Shown here piece after piece: positions 7,534 through 15,214 of a stretch of 64,000 bases of DNA (position 1 is the first letter of the stretch; each line of letters opens with the position of its first letter). The position numbers were made by a program, and so were the translations under genes. The DNA comes from Tissierella creatinophila DSM 6911. Its GTDB lineage: Bacteria > Bacillota > Clostridia > Tissierellales > Tissierellaceae. The stretch lies in assembly GCF_001940565.1 (NCBI RefSeq), contig NZ_LTDM01000064.1, positions 50,835 to 114,834 on the forward strand, written 5' to 3'. The notes under the pieces were generated by a model. That model did no database searches. It saw nothing but the letters and a program-made list of their open reading frames with translations, and was not told the origin of the DNA.

Positions 7534-7987
7534 TCCTGTGACATATGGTCACCTGGATATAATAGAAAGATGTTCTAAAAAGTTTGACTACGTGATTATT
7601 GCTGTTTTAAATAATGTATCTAAAAAAGAGTTTTTTACCATAGATGAAAGAATAAAACTTTTAGAAGAAACTACAAAGGAGTTTAGAAATGTAGAGATAG
7701 ATTCTTTTTCAGGACTTTTAGCTGATTATGCTAAAGAAAAAAAATGTAGTACTATGATAAGAGGATTAAGAGCCGTATCTGATTATGAATATGAAATGCA
7801 GATGGCCTTAGTAAATAAAAAACTTGATCCAGATATAGAAACACTTTTTATGGTTTCACGGAGTGAATATGTATATTTAAGTTCTAGTATAGTAAAAGAA
7901 ATTGCGCTTAATGGTGGAAGTATAGATTGTTTTGTTCCTAAAATAATAGAAAAAAGTTTAAAAAATAAGATAAGAGGTGGTCTGTGA
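7505..7987 (+). CDS. coaD: Pantetheine-phosphate adenylyltransferase
   Basis: Penultimate step of coenzyme A synthesis: 4'-phosphopantetheine plus ATP gives dephospho-CoA. The 160-residue nucleotidyltransferase fold has YPGSFDPVTYGHLDII at the N-terminus, with the TYGH (T/HxGH) motif at 15-18. The second nucleotide loop is YLSSSIVKEIA near residue 125. The start ATG follows AAGGAGGAAGTAA inside the end of rsmD. The next gene starts at its stop codon. Confidence 0.97.
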   Translation: MKVIYPGSFDPVTYGHLDIIERCSKKFDYVIIAVLNNVSKKEFFTIDERIKLLEETTKEFRNVEIDSFSGLLADYAKEKKCSTMIRGLRAVSDYEYEMQMALVNKKLDPDIETLFMVSRSEYVYLSSSIVKEIALNGGSIDCFVPKIIEKSLKNKIRGGL

Positions 7988-8433
7988 TGGATGTATTAAA
8001 ATTGGTAGATGAAATTGAAGATTTAATTGAAAGTGGAGGCTCTGTACCTTTTACCAAAAAGGTTATGATAGATTCCGATGAAATTTTAGATATAATTAAA
8101 GAGATAAGGCTTAGACTCCCAGATGAGATAAAACAAGCTTCATGGATAAAAGAAGAGAAGCAGAGAATATTAGCTGATGCACAAAATGATGCTGATAATA
8201 TATTAAATGATGCAGAATATAAATTGGAAGAACTCATAGAGGGAGAGAGTATAACTAAAATAGCTCAAGAAAGAGCTAAAGAAATCATAGAGAAAGCTCA
8301 GAATAATGCTAAAGAAATACGACTTGGAGCTATGGAGTATGCGGATAGTTTACTCCTAGAAACTCAGGAAAACTTAAAAGAAGTAATTATTTTACTTAAT
8401 GATAATAGAAAGGAATTAAGAGGCGATAACTAA
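7987..8433 (+). CDS. Coiled-coil protein resembling V-type ATPase subunit H / F-ATPase subunit b
   Basis: A 148-residue, highly charged, almost entirely helical protein. The stretch from about residue 55 to 135 has the alternating Ala/Glu/Lys pattern of a long coiled coil (QNDADNILNDAEYKLEE, RAKEIIEKAQNNAKEIR). No catalytic motif, signal peptide or membrane segment is seen. Similar proteins are often annotated as ATPase subunits only because of coiled-coil similarity. It follows coaD in several clostridia; a structural or division-related role is possible but unproven. The ATG at 7987 overlaps the coaD stop by one base and has AGAGGTGG upstream. Confidence 0.75.
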   Translation: MDVLKLVDEIEDLIESGGSVPFTKKVMIDSDEILDIIKEIRLRLPDEIKQASWIKEEKQRILADAQNDADNILNDAEYKLEELIEGESITKIAQERAKEIIEKAQNNAKEIRLGAMEYADSLLLETQENLKEVIILLNDNRKELRGDN

Positions 8434-8448
8434 GCCTCTTTTTTTTGT
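8418..8448 (+). terminator. Terminator at the end of the yloU-coaD run
   Basis: Stem AAGAGGC/GCCTCTT with a nine-base loop, followed by eight T. The stem lies across the last codons of the plus-strand gene, and the U-tract and right arm encode the last residues (LQKKEA) of the converging ylbJ. Confidence 0.9.
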
Positions 8449-9629
8449 AAAAAGATTAAATGAATAAATAAACTTAATACTAAGAAATATAAACAAACGG
8501 CCATTGATAATTTCGTAGATTCCACAAAAGTAGAAATCCAATTATTAAAATCATATCCCTTTTGAATTATACTTGGAAAACTTGTTGAAGGTATAATTGT
8601 ATTTTTATATTTCAATAAGTAAAATATATATGTATATATAGCAGAAAAAGCACCATGAAAAAACTTACCAATTACAAATATTTTACTATTTATATCTGTC
8701 TGACTTATAAAACTTAAAGCCTGACTTTGGCCAGAAAAACCTCCCCAAGCTATTATAAAGTTTATTATACATATTTTATAAAAAACATTTAAATCTAAAG
8801 CCGCAATTTTTTGAGCACCTATACTTATTTCAAATATACCAGCAAATACTCCTACTAATATTTCAACACTTATATTTAAAGACCTAGATAAACTAATAAT
8901 AAAGATTTTAATCAGGTGAGAATTCAAAAATACTTCTATTATAACAGAGTAAAGTATTACAAATCCTCCAACTAAAATGATAGAATTCATTCCATCTTTA
9001 ACACTTTTAGAAATGATATATCCCAGAGGTTGATTGTTTTCTTTATTGATTTTGTTTTCTATATATATATTAGATTGGTTTTGCTTTAATCTTTTTTGTT
9101 CGGGATTATAAAAACTAAACAAAAATCCCAATGTCAATGATCCTAAATAATGTGGTGCTATCATTAGAAATTTCAAATGAGGACTATTTAACATTCCTAC
9201 TAAAACAGCTCCCAAGATGAATAGTGGACCTGAAGTTGAACTAAATGTTATAAGTCTATCACCTTCTAATTTTGTAATTATATTTTTGTTTCTCAAACTA
9301 CATGTAAGCTTAGAGCCAACCGGATAACCTGATACCATGCTCATTATTACTGGAAATGATCCCTCTCCTGAAACATTAAATAAAGGTTTCATAACTGGCT
9401 TTAAGAGATTTCCAAAAGTTTTTACGAAACCAGATAAAATTAATAGCTCGGAGAGTATAAAAAATGGTAAAAGAGATGGTAAAAGTACATTAAACCAAAT
9501 TAAAATACCATTTTTAGCACTATCTATAGAAAGGGCTGGATCTTTAATTATAGAAATCATAACAAATAAAATAAGTAAATAAAATATATTTGTTTTAAAA
9601 TTTATTTTGTTGTTTTTAAAAGATTTCAT
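8430..9629 (-). CDS. ylbJ: Sporulation integral membrane protein YlbJ
   Basis: Polytopic membrane protein of 399 residues with many hydrophobic helices (for example FYLLILFVMISII near residue 16 and the LPSLLPFFILSELLILSGF segment). It has the nucleoside-recognition/gate-like fold of the SpoVB-unrelated YlbJ/SpmA group. In B. subtilis ylbJ is a mother-cell gene needed for spore heat resistance, from general knowledge. It is transcribed opposite to its neighbours with tmcAL. The start is ATG after GAGAGGTG. Its stop codon overlaps the stop of the converging gene. Confidence 0.9.
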   Translation of the reverse strand: MKSFKNNKINFKTNIFYLLILFVMISIIKDPALSIDSAKNGILIWFNVLLPSLLPFFILSELLILSGFVKTFGNLLKPVMKPLFNVSGEGSFPVIMSMVSGYPVGSKLTCSLRNKNIITKLEGDRLITFSSTSGPLFILGAVLVGMLNSPHLKFLMIAPHYLGSLTLGFLFSFYNPEQKRLKQNQSNIYIENKINKENNQPLGYIISKSVKDGMNSIILVGGFVILYSVIIEVFLNSHLIKIFIISLSRSLNISVEILVGVFAGIFEISIGAQKIAALDLNVFYKICIINFIIAWGGFSGQSQALSFISQTDINSKIFVIGKFFHGAFSAIYTYIFYLLKYKNTIIPSTSFPSIIQKGYDFNNWISTFVESTKLSMAVCLYFLVLSLFIHLIFLQKKEA

Positions 9630-9682
9630 AAAATCACCTCTCCATATTATATTTAATAATACTATATAATATGAAAATAAAT

Positions 9683-10927
9683 TTACTTTATATAGGGAGT
9701 TGTGTAATAATCCATATCAACTAATGGTTTATCTAGATTGAGCCCTAAAAAATAAATATCTGTAGCTTTTTTTTCAAAGTATAAAAACTTATTTATAACC
9801 TCATTATTATATTTTTCATAATTAGCAAATTTCGTAATGATTTTAACCTCAGATTCCTTCTTTATCTTATTTAAAAGATATAGCCCTTTTTTATTTGCAG
9901 CAAGAACTCTTATATATTGAGTCCTATAAGAATAAAGCTCTTTTAAATTCACTTCATTTAAATGAAGCAAAAGATGTATAAATATTCTTTGAATGCGAGT
10001 GGAAGGGTATCTCTTTGTAGTTGTTTTAGATATAATTTCCTCAATACTATTGTTTTCTTTAATAAACTTTATAATTCTATTTTCTAAGCCTTCATCAATA
10101 TCAAGTAAATCTTTTAGAACATTATTATTTTCAGTTAAAAACAAATATCGAATTATATGATTATAATTTCCGAGAGTATTAAACTTATTATATTTTAAAA
10201 TATATTCTTTTAATAAATTAAAGGTTTCTAAAGGAACAAGTTCTTTACAAGCTTTTATATCTTTATTTAATATAATATTTCTTATACCTGTAGCTGAGGA
10301 AATTGAAGTGCTTGTGTCTATGTCTTTATAATTTGCCCCTATTCTCTTTATAGTAATTGGCTTTATAGTGGACTTTGTATTAAATAAGGCTTTAAGGTAT
10401 TCAATTCCTAATATATTATTAGATTGCTTAAGAATCTTTTTAAAATCATAATCTTGTGATAAGCTATCATTTTTTAAAAACTCTTGTAAAGCTAAACTTC
10501 TAGAAACTGGAAACGAATTTCCTAAAGAAAGATATTGCTTAAGAGAGGATTGAAATTCTAAAGGCTCTTCTAAAAGAATTTTGCTTATCCTTTTTAGCGG
10601 TTCTAAATTACCCTCTTCACTACCAAATGATATAAAATCAACTATTTTTAAAGAATTTAATAGTTTTACTGCTCCTAATGCAAATAGTTCTGCACTTTGA
10701 GCAGAGTAAACAAATGGAAGTTCAAGCACCAAATCTACCCCGTTTTCTATAGCCATCTTTGAGCGAGTCCATTTATCAACAAAAGAAGGTTCTCCTCTTT
10801 GAACAAAAGAGCTACTCATCACAGCCACTGAATAATGGGAGTTTGTGATTGATAATGACTCTTTAAGATGATGCTTATGTCCATAATGAAATGGGTTATA
10901 TTCTGCAACTAATCCTAACACCTTCAT
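9683..10927 (-). CDS. tmcAL: tRNA(Met) cytidine acetate ligase TmcAL
   Basis: Uses acetate and ATP to make N4-acetylcytidine at the wobble position of elongator tRNA(Met). The N-terminal nucleotidyltransferase motif GLVAEYNPFHYGHKHHL (HIGH-like FHYGH) and SSSFVQRGEPS are typical of the YlbM family. The 414-residue length is normal. The start ATG is preceded by AAAAGGAGGAT. It is followed on the same strand by ylbJ, and both probably come from the divergent promoter at 10959-10964. ackA lies on the other side, so an acetate link between the neighbours is suggestive only. Confidence 0.93.
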   Translation of the reverse strand: MKVLGLVAEYNPFHYGHKHHLKESLSITNSHYSVAVMSSSFVQRGEPSFVDKWTRSKMAIENGVDLVLELPFVYSAQSAELFALGAVKLLNSLKIVDFISFGSEEGNLEPLKRISKILLEEPLEFQSSLKQYLSLGNSFPVSRSLALQEFLKNDSLSQDYDFKKILKQSNNILGIEYLKALFNTKSTIKPITIKRIGANYKDIDTSTSISSATGIRNIILNKDIKACKELVPLETFNLLKEYILKYNKFNTLGNYNHIIRYLFLTENNNVLKDLLDIDEGLENRIIKFIKENNSIEEIISKTTTKRYPSTRIQRIFIHLLLHLNEVNLKELYSYRTQYIRVLAANKKGLYLLNKIKKESEVKIITKFANYEKYNNEVINKFLYFEKKATDIYFLGLNLDKPLVDMDYYTTPYIK

Positions 10928-10947
10928 AAAATCCTCCTTTTAGATAT

Positions 10948-10990
10948 TTAACTAATTTATTATAACATATGTTATAATAAATTTAGTTAA
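10948..10990. promoter_or_regulatory. Palindromic bidirectional promoter for tmcAL and ackA
   Basis: A 43-bp near-perfect palindrome (one base missing in the left arm) whose symmetric core contains two extended -10 elements. TGT-TATAAT is read on the plus strand at 10970-10978, and its mirror is read on the minus strand at 10959-10967. Each would start transcription about 10 bases outward, toward ackA and tmcAL respectively. No strong -35 is present, which fits extended -10 promoters. Confidence 0.65.
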
Positions 10991-11009
10991 ATCAAAAATA
11001 TATAAAACA

Positions 11010-11038
11010 TTGATTTTTTAACAATAATATAATATTAT
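11010..11038 (+). promoter_or_regulatory. Second candidate promoter for ackA
   Basis: -35 TTGATT (11010-11015), a 17-base spacer and -10 TATTAT (11033-11038). The -10 sits inside the left arm of the 62-bp palindrome. Transcripts from here would start near 11045 and contain only the right arm, whereas those from the upstream promoter would carry the whole hairpin. Confidence 0.45.
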
Positions 11039-11078
11039 TATTGTTATATAACAATAATAATATTATATTATTGTTAAA
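11017..11078. repeat. 62-bp perfect palindrome in the ackA leader
   Basis: All 31 base pairs match around the centre at 11047/11048, with no unpaired loop in the DNA. The sequence is almost pure A/T with a few GTTA/TAAC steps. It ends six bases before the ackA Shine-Dalgarno AGGAGG and lacks a following U-tract. It therefore looks like a leader hairpin or operator rather than a terminator. Confidence 0.85.
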
Positions 11079-11097
11079 GCTTATAGGAGGCGTATAA

Positions 11098-12297
11098 ATG
11101 AATATCTTAGTAATTAACTGTGGTAGTTCTTCATTAAAGTATCAACTTATTGATGCTAAAGATGAAAGTGTTTTGGCAAAGGGATTAGTAGAAAGAATTG
11201 GAATAGAAGGATCCCGAATAAAACATGATACTACCGGAAAAGAAAGAGTAATAATCGAAGAAGTTATGAATGACCACAAAAGAGCTTTAGAATTAGTTTT
11301 AAGTTCTATAATAAATGAAGAATATGGCGCTATAAAATCTATGGATGAAATAGGAGCTGTAGGTCATAGAGTAGTACATGGGGGAGAAAAATTTTCAGAG
11401 TCTGTAATTATAGATGAGGAAGTAATGAATGCTATCGAAGACTGTATAGAGCTTGCACCACTTCACAACCCACCAAATATTATGGGAATACAAGCTTGTA
11501 AGGAGTTGATGCCCAATATACCAATGGTAGCGGTATTTGATACTGCTTTTCACCAAACAATTCCAAAAGAAAACTATATATATCCACTACCATATGAATA
11601 TTATGAAAAATATAGAATTAGAAGATATGGTTTTCATGGTACATCCCATAAATATGTATCTCAAAGAGCTGCTGATATACTAGGTAAAGATATAAAAGAT
11701 CTTAATATAGTAACTTGTCACTTAGGTAATGGATCAAGTGTAACAGCTGTACAAGGTGGCAAGTCAATAGATACTAGTATGGGATTTACTCCTTTAGAAG
11801 GGCTTGTAATGGGAACGCGTTCTGGAGATATTGACCCTGCAATTATACCTTTTATAATGGAAAAAGAAAATATTGATTTTGATGAAGTAAATGATATATT
11901 AAATAAAAAGTCTGGAGTATTAGGCATTTCAGGGATAAGTAGTGACTTTAGAGATTTAGAAGATATAGCAATAGCAGGAAATGAAAGAGCCAAACTTGCT
12001 TTAGATATATTTTGCCACAGAGTCATTAAATATATTGCAGCTTATGCAGCACAGATGTGTAGTATTGATGCCTTAGTATTTACAGGAGGAGTAGGAGAAA
12101 ATTCTGATATTATTAGAGAAGGAATATGTGAAAATTTAGTATGCTTAAATATAATTATGGATCATGAATTAAACAAAGTACGTGGTAAAGAAGCTATTAT
12201 AAGCAAAAATATAGGTGGAGTAACAATTATGGTAGTTCCGACTAATGAAGAACTTATGATTGCTAAAGAAACTTTAAGTCTAGCAAATAATAGATAG
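11098..12297 (+). CDS. ackA: Acetate kinase
   Basis: Converts acetyl phosphate and ADP to acetate and ATP, the main substrate-level ATP step of fermenting anaerobes. It has 399 residues. Family signatures are [11 protein letters not shown] at the N-terminus, [10 protein letters not shown] (about 178-187), HLGNGSS (about 206-212) and GTRSGDIDP (about 238-246), plus the catalytic Asp in VFDTAFH. The start ATG follows ATAGGAGGCG. No pta is adjacent. It stands where B. subtilis has other ylb genes, between tmcAL and ylbN. Confidence 0.98.
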   Translation: MNILVINCGSSSLKYQLIDAKDESVLAKGLVERIGIEGSRIKHDTTGKERVIIEEVMNDHKRALELVLSSIINEEYGAIKSMDEIGAVGHRVVHGGEKFSESVIIDEEVMNAIEDCIELAPLHNPPNIMGIQACKELMPNIPMVAVFDTAFHQTIPKENYIYPLPYEYYEKYRIRRYGFHGTSHKYVSQRAADILGKDIKDLNIVTCHLGNGSSVTAVQGGKSIDTSMGFTPLEGLVMGTRSGDIDPAIIPFIMEKENIDFDEVNDILNKKSGVLGISGISSDFRDLEDIAIAGNERAKLALDIFCHRVIKYIAAYAAQMCSIDALVFTGGVGENSDIIREGICENLVCLNIIMDHELNKVRGKEAIISKNIGGVTIMVVPTNEELMIAKETLSLANNR

Positions 12298-12300
12298 TTC

Positions 12301-12329
12301 TTGACAAAAGTGGCTCTACTTTATATAAT
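12301..12329 (+). promoter_or_regulatory. Strong vegetative promoter for ylbN-rpmF
   Basis: Consensus -35 TTGACA (12301-12306), a 17-base spacer and consensus -10 TATAAT (12324-12329). It begins three bases after the ackA stop. It is the best match to the sigma-A consensus in the window and drives ylbN and the ribosomal protein gene rpmF. Confidence 0.9.
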
Positions 12330-12359
12330 AAACTTTGTTAGTTAAAGAGGTGAAAATCA

Positions 12360-12875
12360 ATGAGCATTGATTTATCTAATTTATTCTCTAAAGATGAAAC
12401 CGTATATTTTTTTGATGGAGAAATAGTAGGCAGCGATGTAAACTTAAATTTAAAGGAATTTGAAGTTCTTGACCCTATAAAATACAAAGGTGAAATATGT
12501 AAAGTAAATAGGGAATATATAATAAATATATCTACTTATTATACCTTTAAAACTAATTGTGATCGTTGTTTAAATTCTACTATAAAGAATGTTAAATCAT
12601 CTTTATCTGCTAAACTAGAAGATTATAAAAAAATGCAAGAAGAGGATGAAGAAGAAGAAGATATTATTTATTATAAAAATGATGTCTTGGATATAGAAAA
12701 ATATGTCCTCATGGAAGTTCTATCTTCTTTACCTATGAAAACTTTATGTAAAGAAGACTGTAAGGGTTTATGCCCTCTGTGTGGAACAGACTTCAACAAA
12801 AAATCTTGTGATTGTATTGTAGAAAATATAGATCCGCGATTTGAAAAATTAAAAAATTTTTTTGATAAGAATTAA
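12360..12875 (+). CDS. ylbN: DUF177 family protein (YceD/YlbN)
   Basis: A 171-residue protein of the widespread YceD family that accompanies rpmF. In other bacteria and plastids it has been linked to 23S rRNA accumulation or processing. A cysteine pair NCDRCL near residues 61-66 and a second set (CKEDCKGLCPLCGTDFN, about 137-153, then CDC) form the conserved zinc-like C-terminal region. The middle contains an acidic run. It is 13 bases upstream of rpmF and co-transcribed. Confidence 0.88.
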   Translation: MSIDLSNLFSKDETVYFFDGEIVGSDVNLNLKEFEVLDPIKYKGEICKVNREYIINISTYYTFKTNCDRCLNSTIKNVKSSLSAKLEDYKKMQEEDEEEEDIIYYKNDVLDIEKYVLMEVLSSLPMKTLCKEDCKGLCPLCGTDFNKKSCDCIVENIDPRFEKLKNFFDKN

Positions 12876-12888
12876 GGAGGTGTTTTAA

Positions 12889-13068
12889 ATGGCAGTACCA
12901 AAGCGAAAAACTTCTAAAGCTAGAAGGGACAAGAGAAGGGCTTCTTCTTATACATTAAACAAAAAGACTAGTATGGAATGTCCACAATGTCATGAGCAGA
13001 AATTACCTCACAGGGTATGTAAGTCATGTGGCTATTATAGAAACAAAGAAGTAATGAGTGTTGAATAA
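12889..13068 (+). CDS. rpmF: 50S ribosomal protein L32
   Basis: A 59-residue basic protein beginning MAVPKRKTSKARRDKRRA, the hallmark of L32. It is the zinc-binding form, with CPQC (31-34) and CKSC (44-47). The start ATG is six bases after GGAGGTG. The stop codon is part of the long palindrome that terminates the transcript. Confidence 0.97.
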   Translation: MAVPKRKTSKARRDKRRASSYTLNKKTSMECPQCHEQKLPHRVCKSCGYYRNKEVMSVE

Positions 13069-13110
13069 TTAAAAGAAGATAGTGGATATCCACTATCTTC
13101 TTTTAATTAT
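13065..13110 (+). terminator. 46-bp perfect palindrome terminating rpmF
   Basis: Twenty-three perfect base pairs with no spacer, including the AGAAGATAGTGGAT / ATCCACTATCTTCT core. It is followed by a TATATTGATTTTTTG tail. It begins at the rpmF stop codon. A strong intrinsic terminator is likely, and the plsX promoter begins immediately after it. Confidence 0.85.
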
Positions 13111-13113
13111 ATA

Positions 13114-13142
13114 TTGATTTTTTGTTTAAGCTCGTATATATT
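13114..13142 (+). promoter_or_regulatory. Vegetative promoter for plsX
   Basis: -35 TTGATT (13114-13119), a 17-base spacer and -10 TATATT (13137-13142), about 47 bases before the plsX start. No FapR-type operator or fapR gene was recognised. Confidence 0.65.
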
Positions 13143-13188
13143 AAATATTAACAGCTTAAATAAGTAAGGGTTAATCGGGAGGATAAAT

Positions 13189-14181
13189 ATGAAAATAATT
13201 GTAGATGGTATGGGAGGAGACAATGCTCCCATAGAAATAGTTAAAGGGTGCATAAATGCCATAAAAAGATTTGATATAGATATAATTATAGTAGGTCATG
13301 AAGAGATTATAAAAAAGGAGTTAGAGTCATATACTTATGATAAAAGTAAAATAGAAATACTTCATGCTGGAGAGATAATTACAAATTTTGACGATCCTGC
13401 ATTAGCTATTAGAAGAAAAAAAGATTCATCAATGGTAGTAGGTCTTAAAGCCTTAAAAGAAGGTCTTGGAGATGGATTTTTATCTGCGGGAAATACTGGA
13501 GCATTGCTTGCAGGAGGGCTTTTTATAATAAAACGTATAAATGGTATTGAAAGAGCAGCCCTTACATCTGTATATCCCACAAGTAAAGGAATTTCACTGA
13601 TAGTAGATGCAGGTGCAAATGTAGATTCAAAACCTGAATACCTGGAGCAATTTGGAATAATGGGTTCAGTTTATATGGAACATATCTTAGATAGAAAAAA
13701 CCCTAAAGTAGGTCTTGTAAGTATCGGAGATGAAAAAGGAAAAGGAAATCAGCTTGTAAAAGAAAGCTATTTACTTTTAGAAAATGCTCCGATAAATTTC
13801 ATAGGCAATATAGAAGCAAGAGATCTTCCGCTAGGTGAAATAGATGTAATAGTAGCTGATGGATTTGTAGGAAATGTTATATTAAAATTGACAGAAGGGG
13901 TTGCTTCTTTTTTATTAGCAGAATTAAAAACTATATTTACTACTAATATTTTTTCTAAAATTTCAGCACTTTTGATTACAGAAGGATTAGGAAATCTTAA
14001 GAAAAAGACAGATTACAGGCAATATGGAGGCGCACCTCTATTAGGAACTCAAAAACCTATTGTAAAGGCACATGGAAGTTCAGATGCATTAGCTATAGAA
14101 AATGGGATAAGGCAATTAATAAACTTTATTGAAAAAGATGTAATAAAAATCATTGAAAACAAAATACAAATAAAAGATTAA
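13189..14181 (+). CDS. plsX: Phosphate acyltransferase PlsX
   Basis: Makes acyl-phosphate from acyl-ACP and phosphate, the donor for PlsY in phospholipid synthesis. The N-terminus MKIIVDGMGGDNAP is diagnostic. Other conserved stretches are GNTGALLAGG (about 102-111), NVDSKPEYLEQF (about 144-155) and NIEARDLPLG (about 208-217). It has 330 residues. The start ATG follows GGGAGG. The usual fapR upstream and fabD-fabG downstream are absent here, so acpP follows directly after 22 bases. Confidence 0.96.
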   Translation: MKIIVDGMGGDNAPIEIVKGCINAIKRFDIDIIIVGHEEIIKKELESYTYDKSKIEILHAGEIITNFDDPALAIRRKKDSSMVVGLKALKEGLGDGFLSAGNTGALLAGGLFIIKRINGIERAALTSVYPTSKGISLIVDAGANVDSKPEYLEQFGIMGSVYMEHILDRKNPKVGLVSIGDEKGKGNQLVKESYLLLENAPINFIGNIEARDLPLGEIDVIVADGFVGNVILKLTEGVASFLLAELKTIFTTNIFSKISALLITEGLGNLKKKTDYRQYGGAPLLGTQKPIVKAHGSSDALAIENGIRQLINFIEKDVIKIIENKIQIKD

Positions 14182-14203
14182 ATCTAAATATAGGAGGAAT
14201 AAG

Positions 14204-14440
14204 ATGGAAAATAAAATAAAAGAAATAATTAGTGAACAGTTTAATTTAGATGTTGAAAAAGTAAATTTAGATACTAATTTTCAAGATGATTTGAATGCAG
14301 ATTCATTGGATTTAGTTGAACTGATAATGGCATTTGAAGATCAATTTAATTTGGAAATAAATGATGAAGATGTCTCTAACATAAAGACTGTATCAGATGC
14401 TTTAGAAGAAATATCAAAAAAATTAGACGATGAAAGTTAA
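14204..14440 (+). CDS. acpP: Acyl carrier protein
   Basis: Carries growing acyl chains on a 4'-phosphopantetheine arm. It has 78 acidic residues with the attachment site DSLD at 33-36 (Ser34). The start ATG follows AGGAGG. It sits between plsX and rnc, as in most Firmicutes. Confidence 0.97.
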   Translation: MENKIKEIISEQFNLDVEKVNLDTNFQDDLNADSLDLVELIMAFEDQFNLEINDEDVSNIKTVSDALEEISKKLDDES

Positions 14441-14470
14441 TAAAAGTACTCCAGTACTTTTATTAACTTT
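14433..14470 (+). terminator. Hairpin between acpP and rnc
   Basis: Eighteen-base complementary arms around CC, starting inside the last acpP codons and ending AACTTT TCT. It is probably a terminator or attenuator separating abundant acpP transcript from rnc, whose Shine-Dalgarno begins 10 bases later. The U-tract is short. Confidence 0.65.
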
Positions 14471-14491
14471 TCTAAACTTGGAGGAATTACT

Positions 14492-15214
14492 ATGAGACAA
14501 GTTGATGAAATGGAAAAAAAATTAAAAACTCTAGAAGAAAAATTAAATTATTCATTTAAAGACAAAAAAAATTTAACCATAGCACTAACTCATACTTCCT
14601 ATGCAAATGAAAATAAACTTGGAATAATTAGTAGCAATGAAAGGCTTGAATTTTTAGGTGATGCAATATTAAACTTAATAGTTAGTCAATATCTATATAA
14701 AAAGTATCCAAACTATTCTGAAGGAGAACTTACTAAAATTAGGGCAAAGGTAGTGTGTGAATCTTCATTAGCATATGTTGCAAGAGAAATCTGTGTAGGG
14801 GATTATCTTTTACTTGGCAAAGGTGAAGAATCTACTGGAGGAAGGGAAAGAGAATCCATACTAGCCGATACTACTGAAGCTATAATAGGTGCTGTATATA
14901 TGGATAGTGACTTTAAAACAACTAATGAATGTTTATTAGATAAATTTGAAAAAGATATTGTAAAAGCAGTAGCAAATGGAGATTTGTTTTCAGACTATAA
15001 AACTGAATTACAAGAAAAATATCAAAAACAGGCTAATTCTAAAATAAAATATAGTATTTTGAAAGAAGAAGGCCCTGAACATGATAAAATATTTTTTATG
15101 AATGTTTTTTTTAACGAAAAACTATTGGGTAGTGGAAAAGGAAGGAACAAAAAAGAAGCGGAACAAATGGCGGCAAAACAAGCACTATCTTTATTAGGTG
15201 ATCAAAATGAGTAA
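14492..15214 (+). CDS. rnc: Ribonuclease III
   Basis: Double-strand-specific endonuclease that processes rRNA precursors and structured mRNAs. The 240-residue protein has the catalytic motif NERLEFLGDAILNL (about 50-63) and the ILADTTEAIIGAVYMD segment (about 125-140). A C-terminal dsRNA-binding domain includes KGRNKKEAEQMAAKQAL. The start ATG is eight bases after GGAGG. It overlaps the following radical-SAM gene by eight bases. Confidence 0.97.
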   Translation: MRQVDEMEKKLKTLEEKLNYSFKDKKNLTIALTHTSYANENKLGIISSNERLEFLGDAILNLIVSQYLYKKYPNYSEGELTKIRAKVVCESSLAYVAREICVGDYLLLGKGEESTGGRERESILADTTEAIIGAVYMDSDFKTTNECLLDKFEKDIVKAVANGDLFSDYKTELQEKYQKQANSKIKYSILKEEGPEHDKIFFMNVFFNEKLLGSGKGRNKKEAEQMAAKQALSLLGDQNE

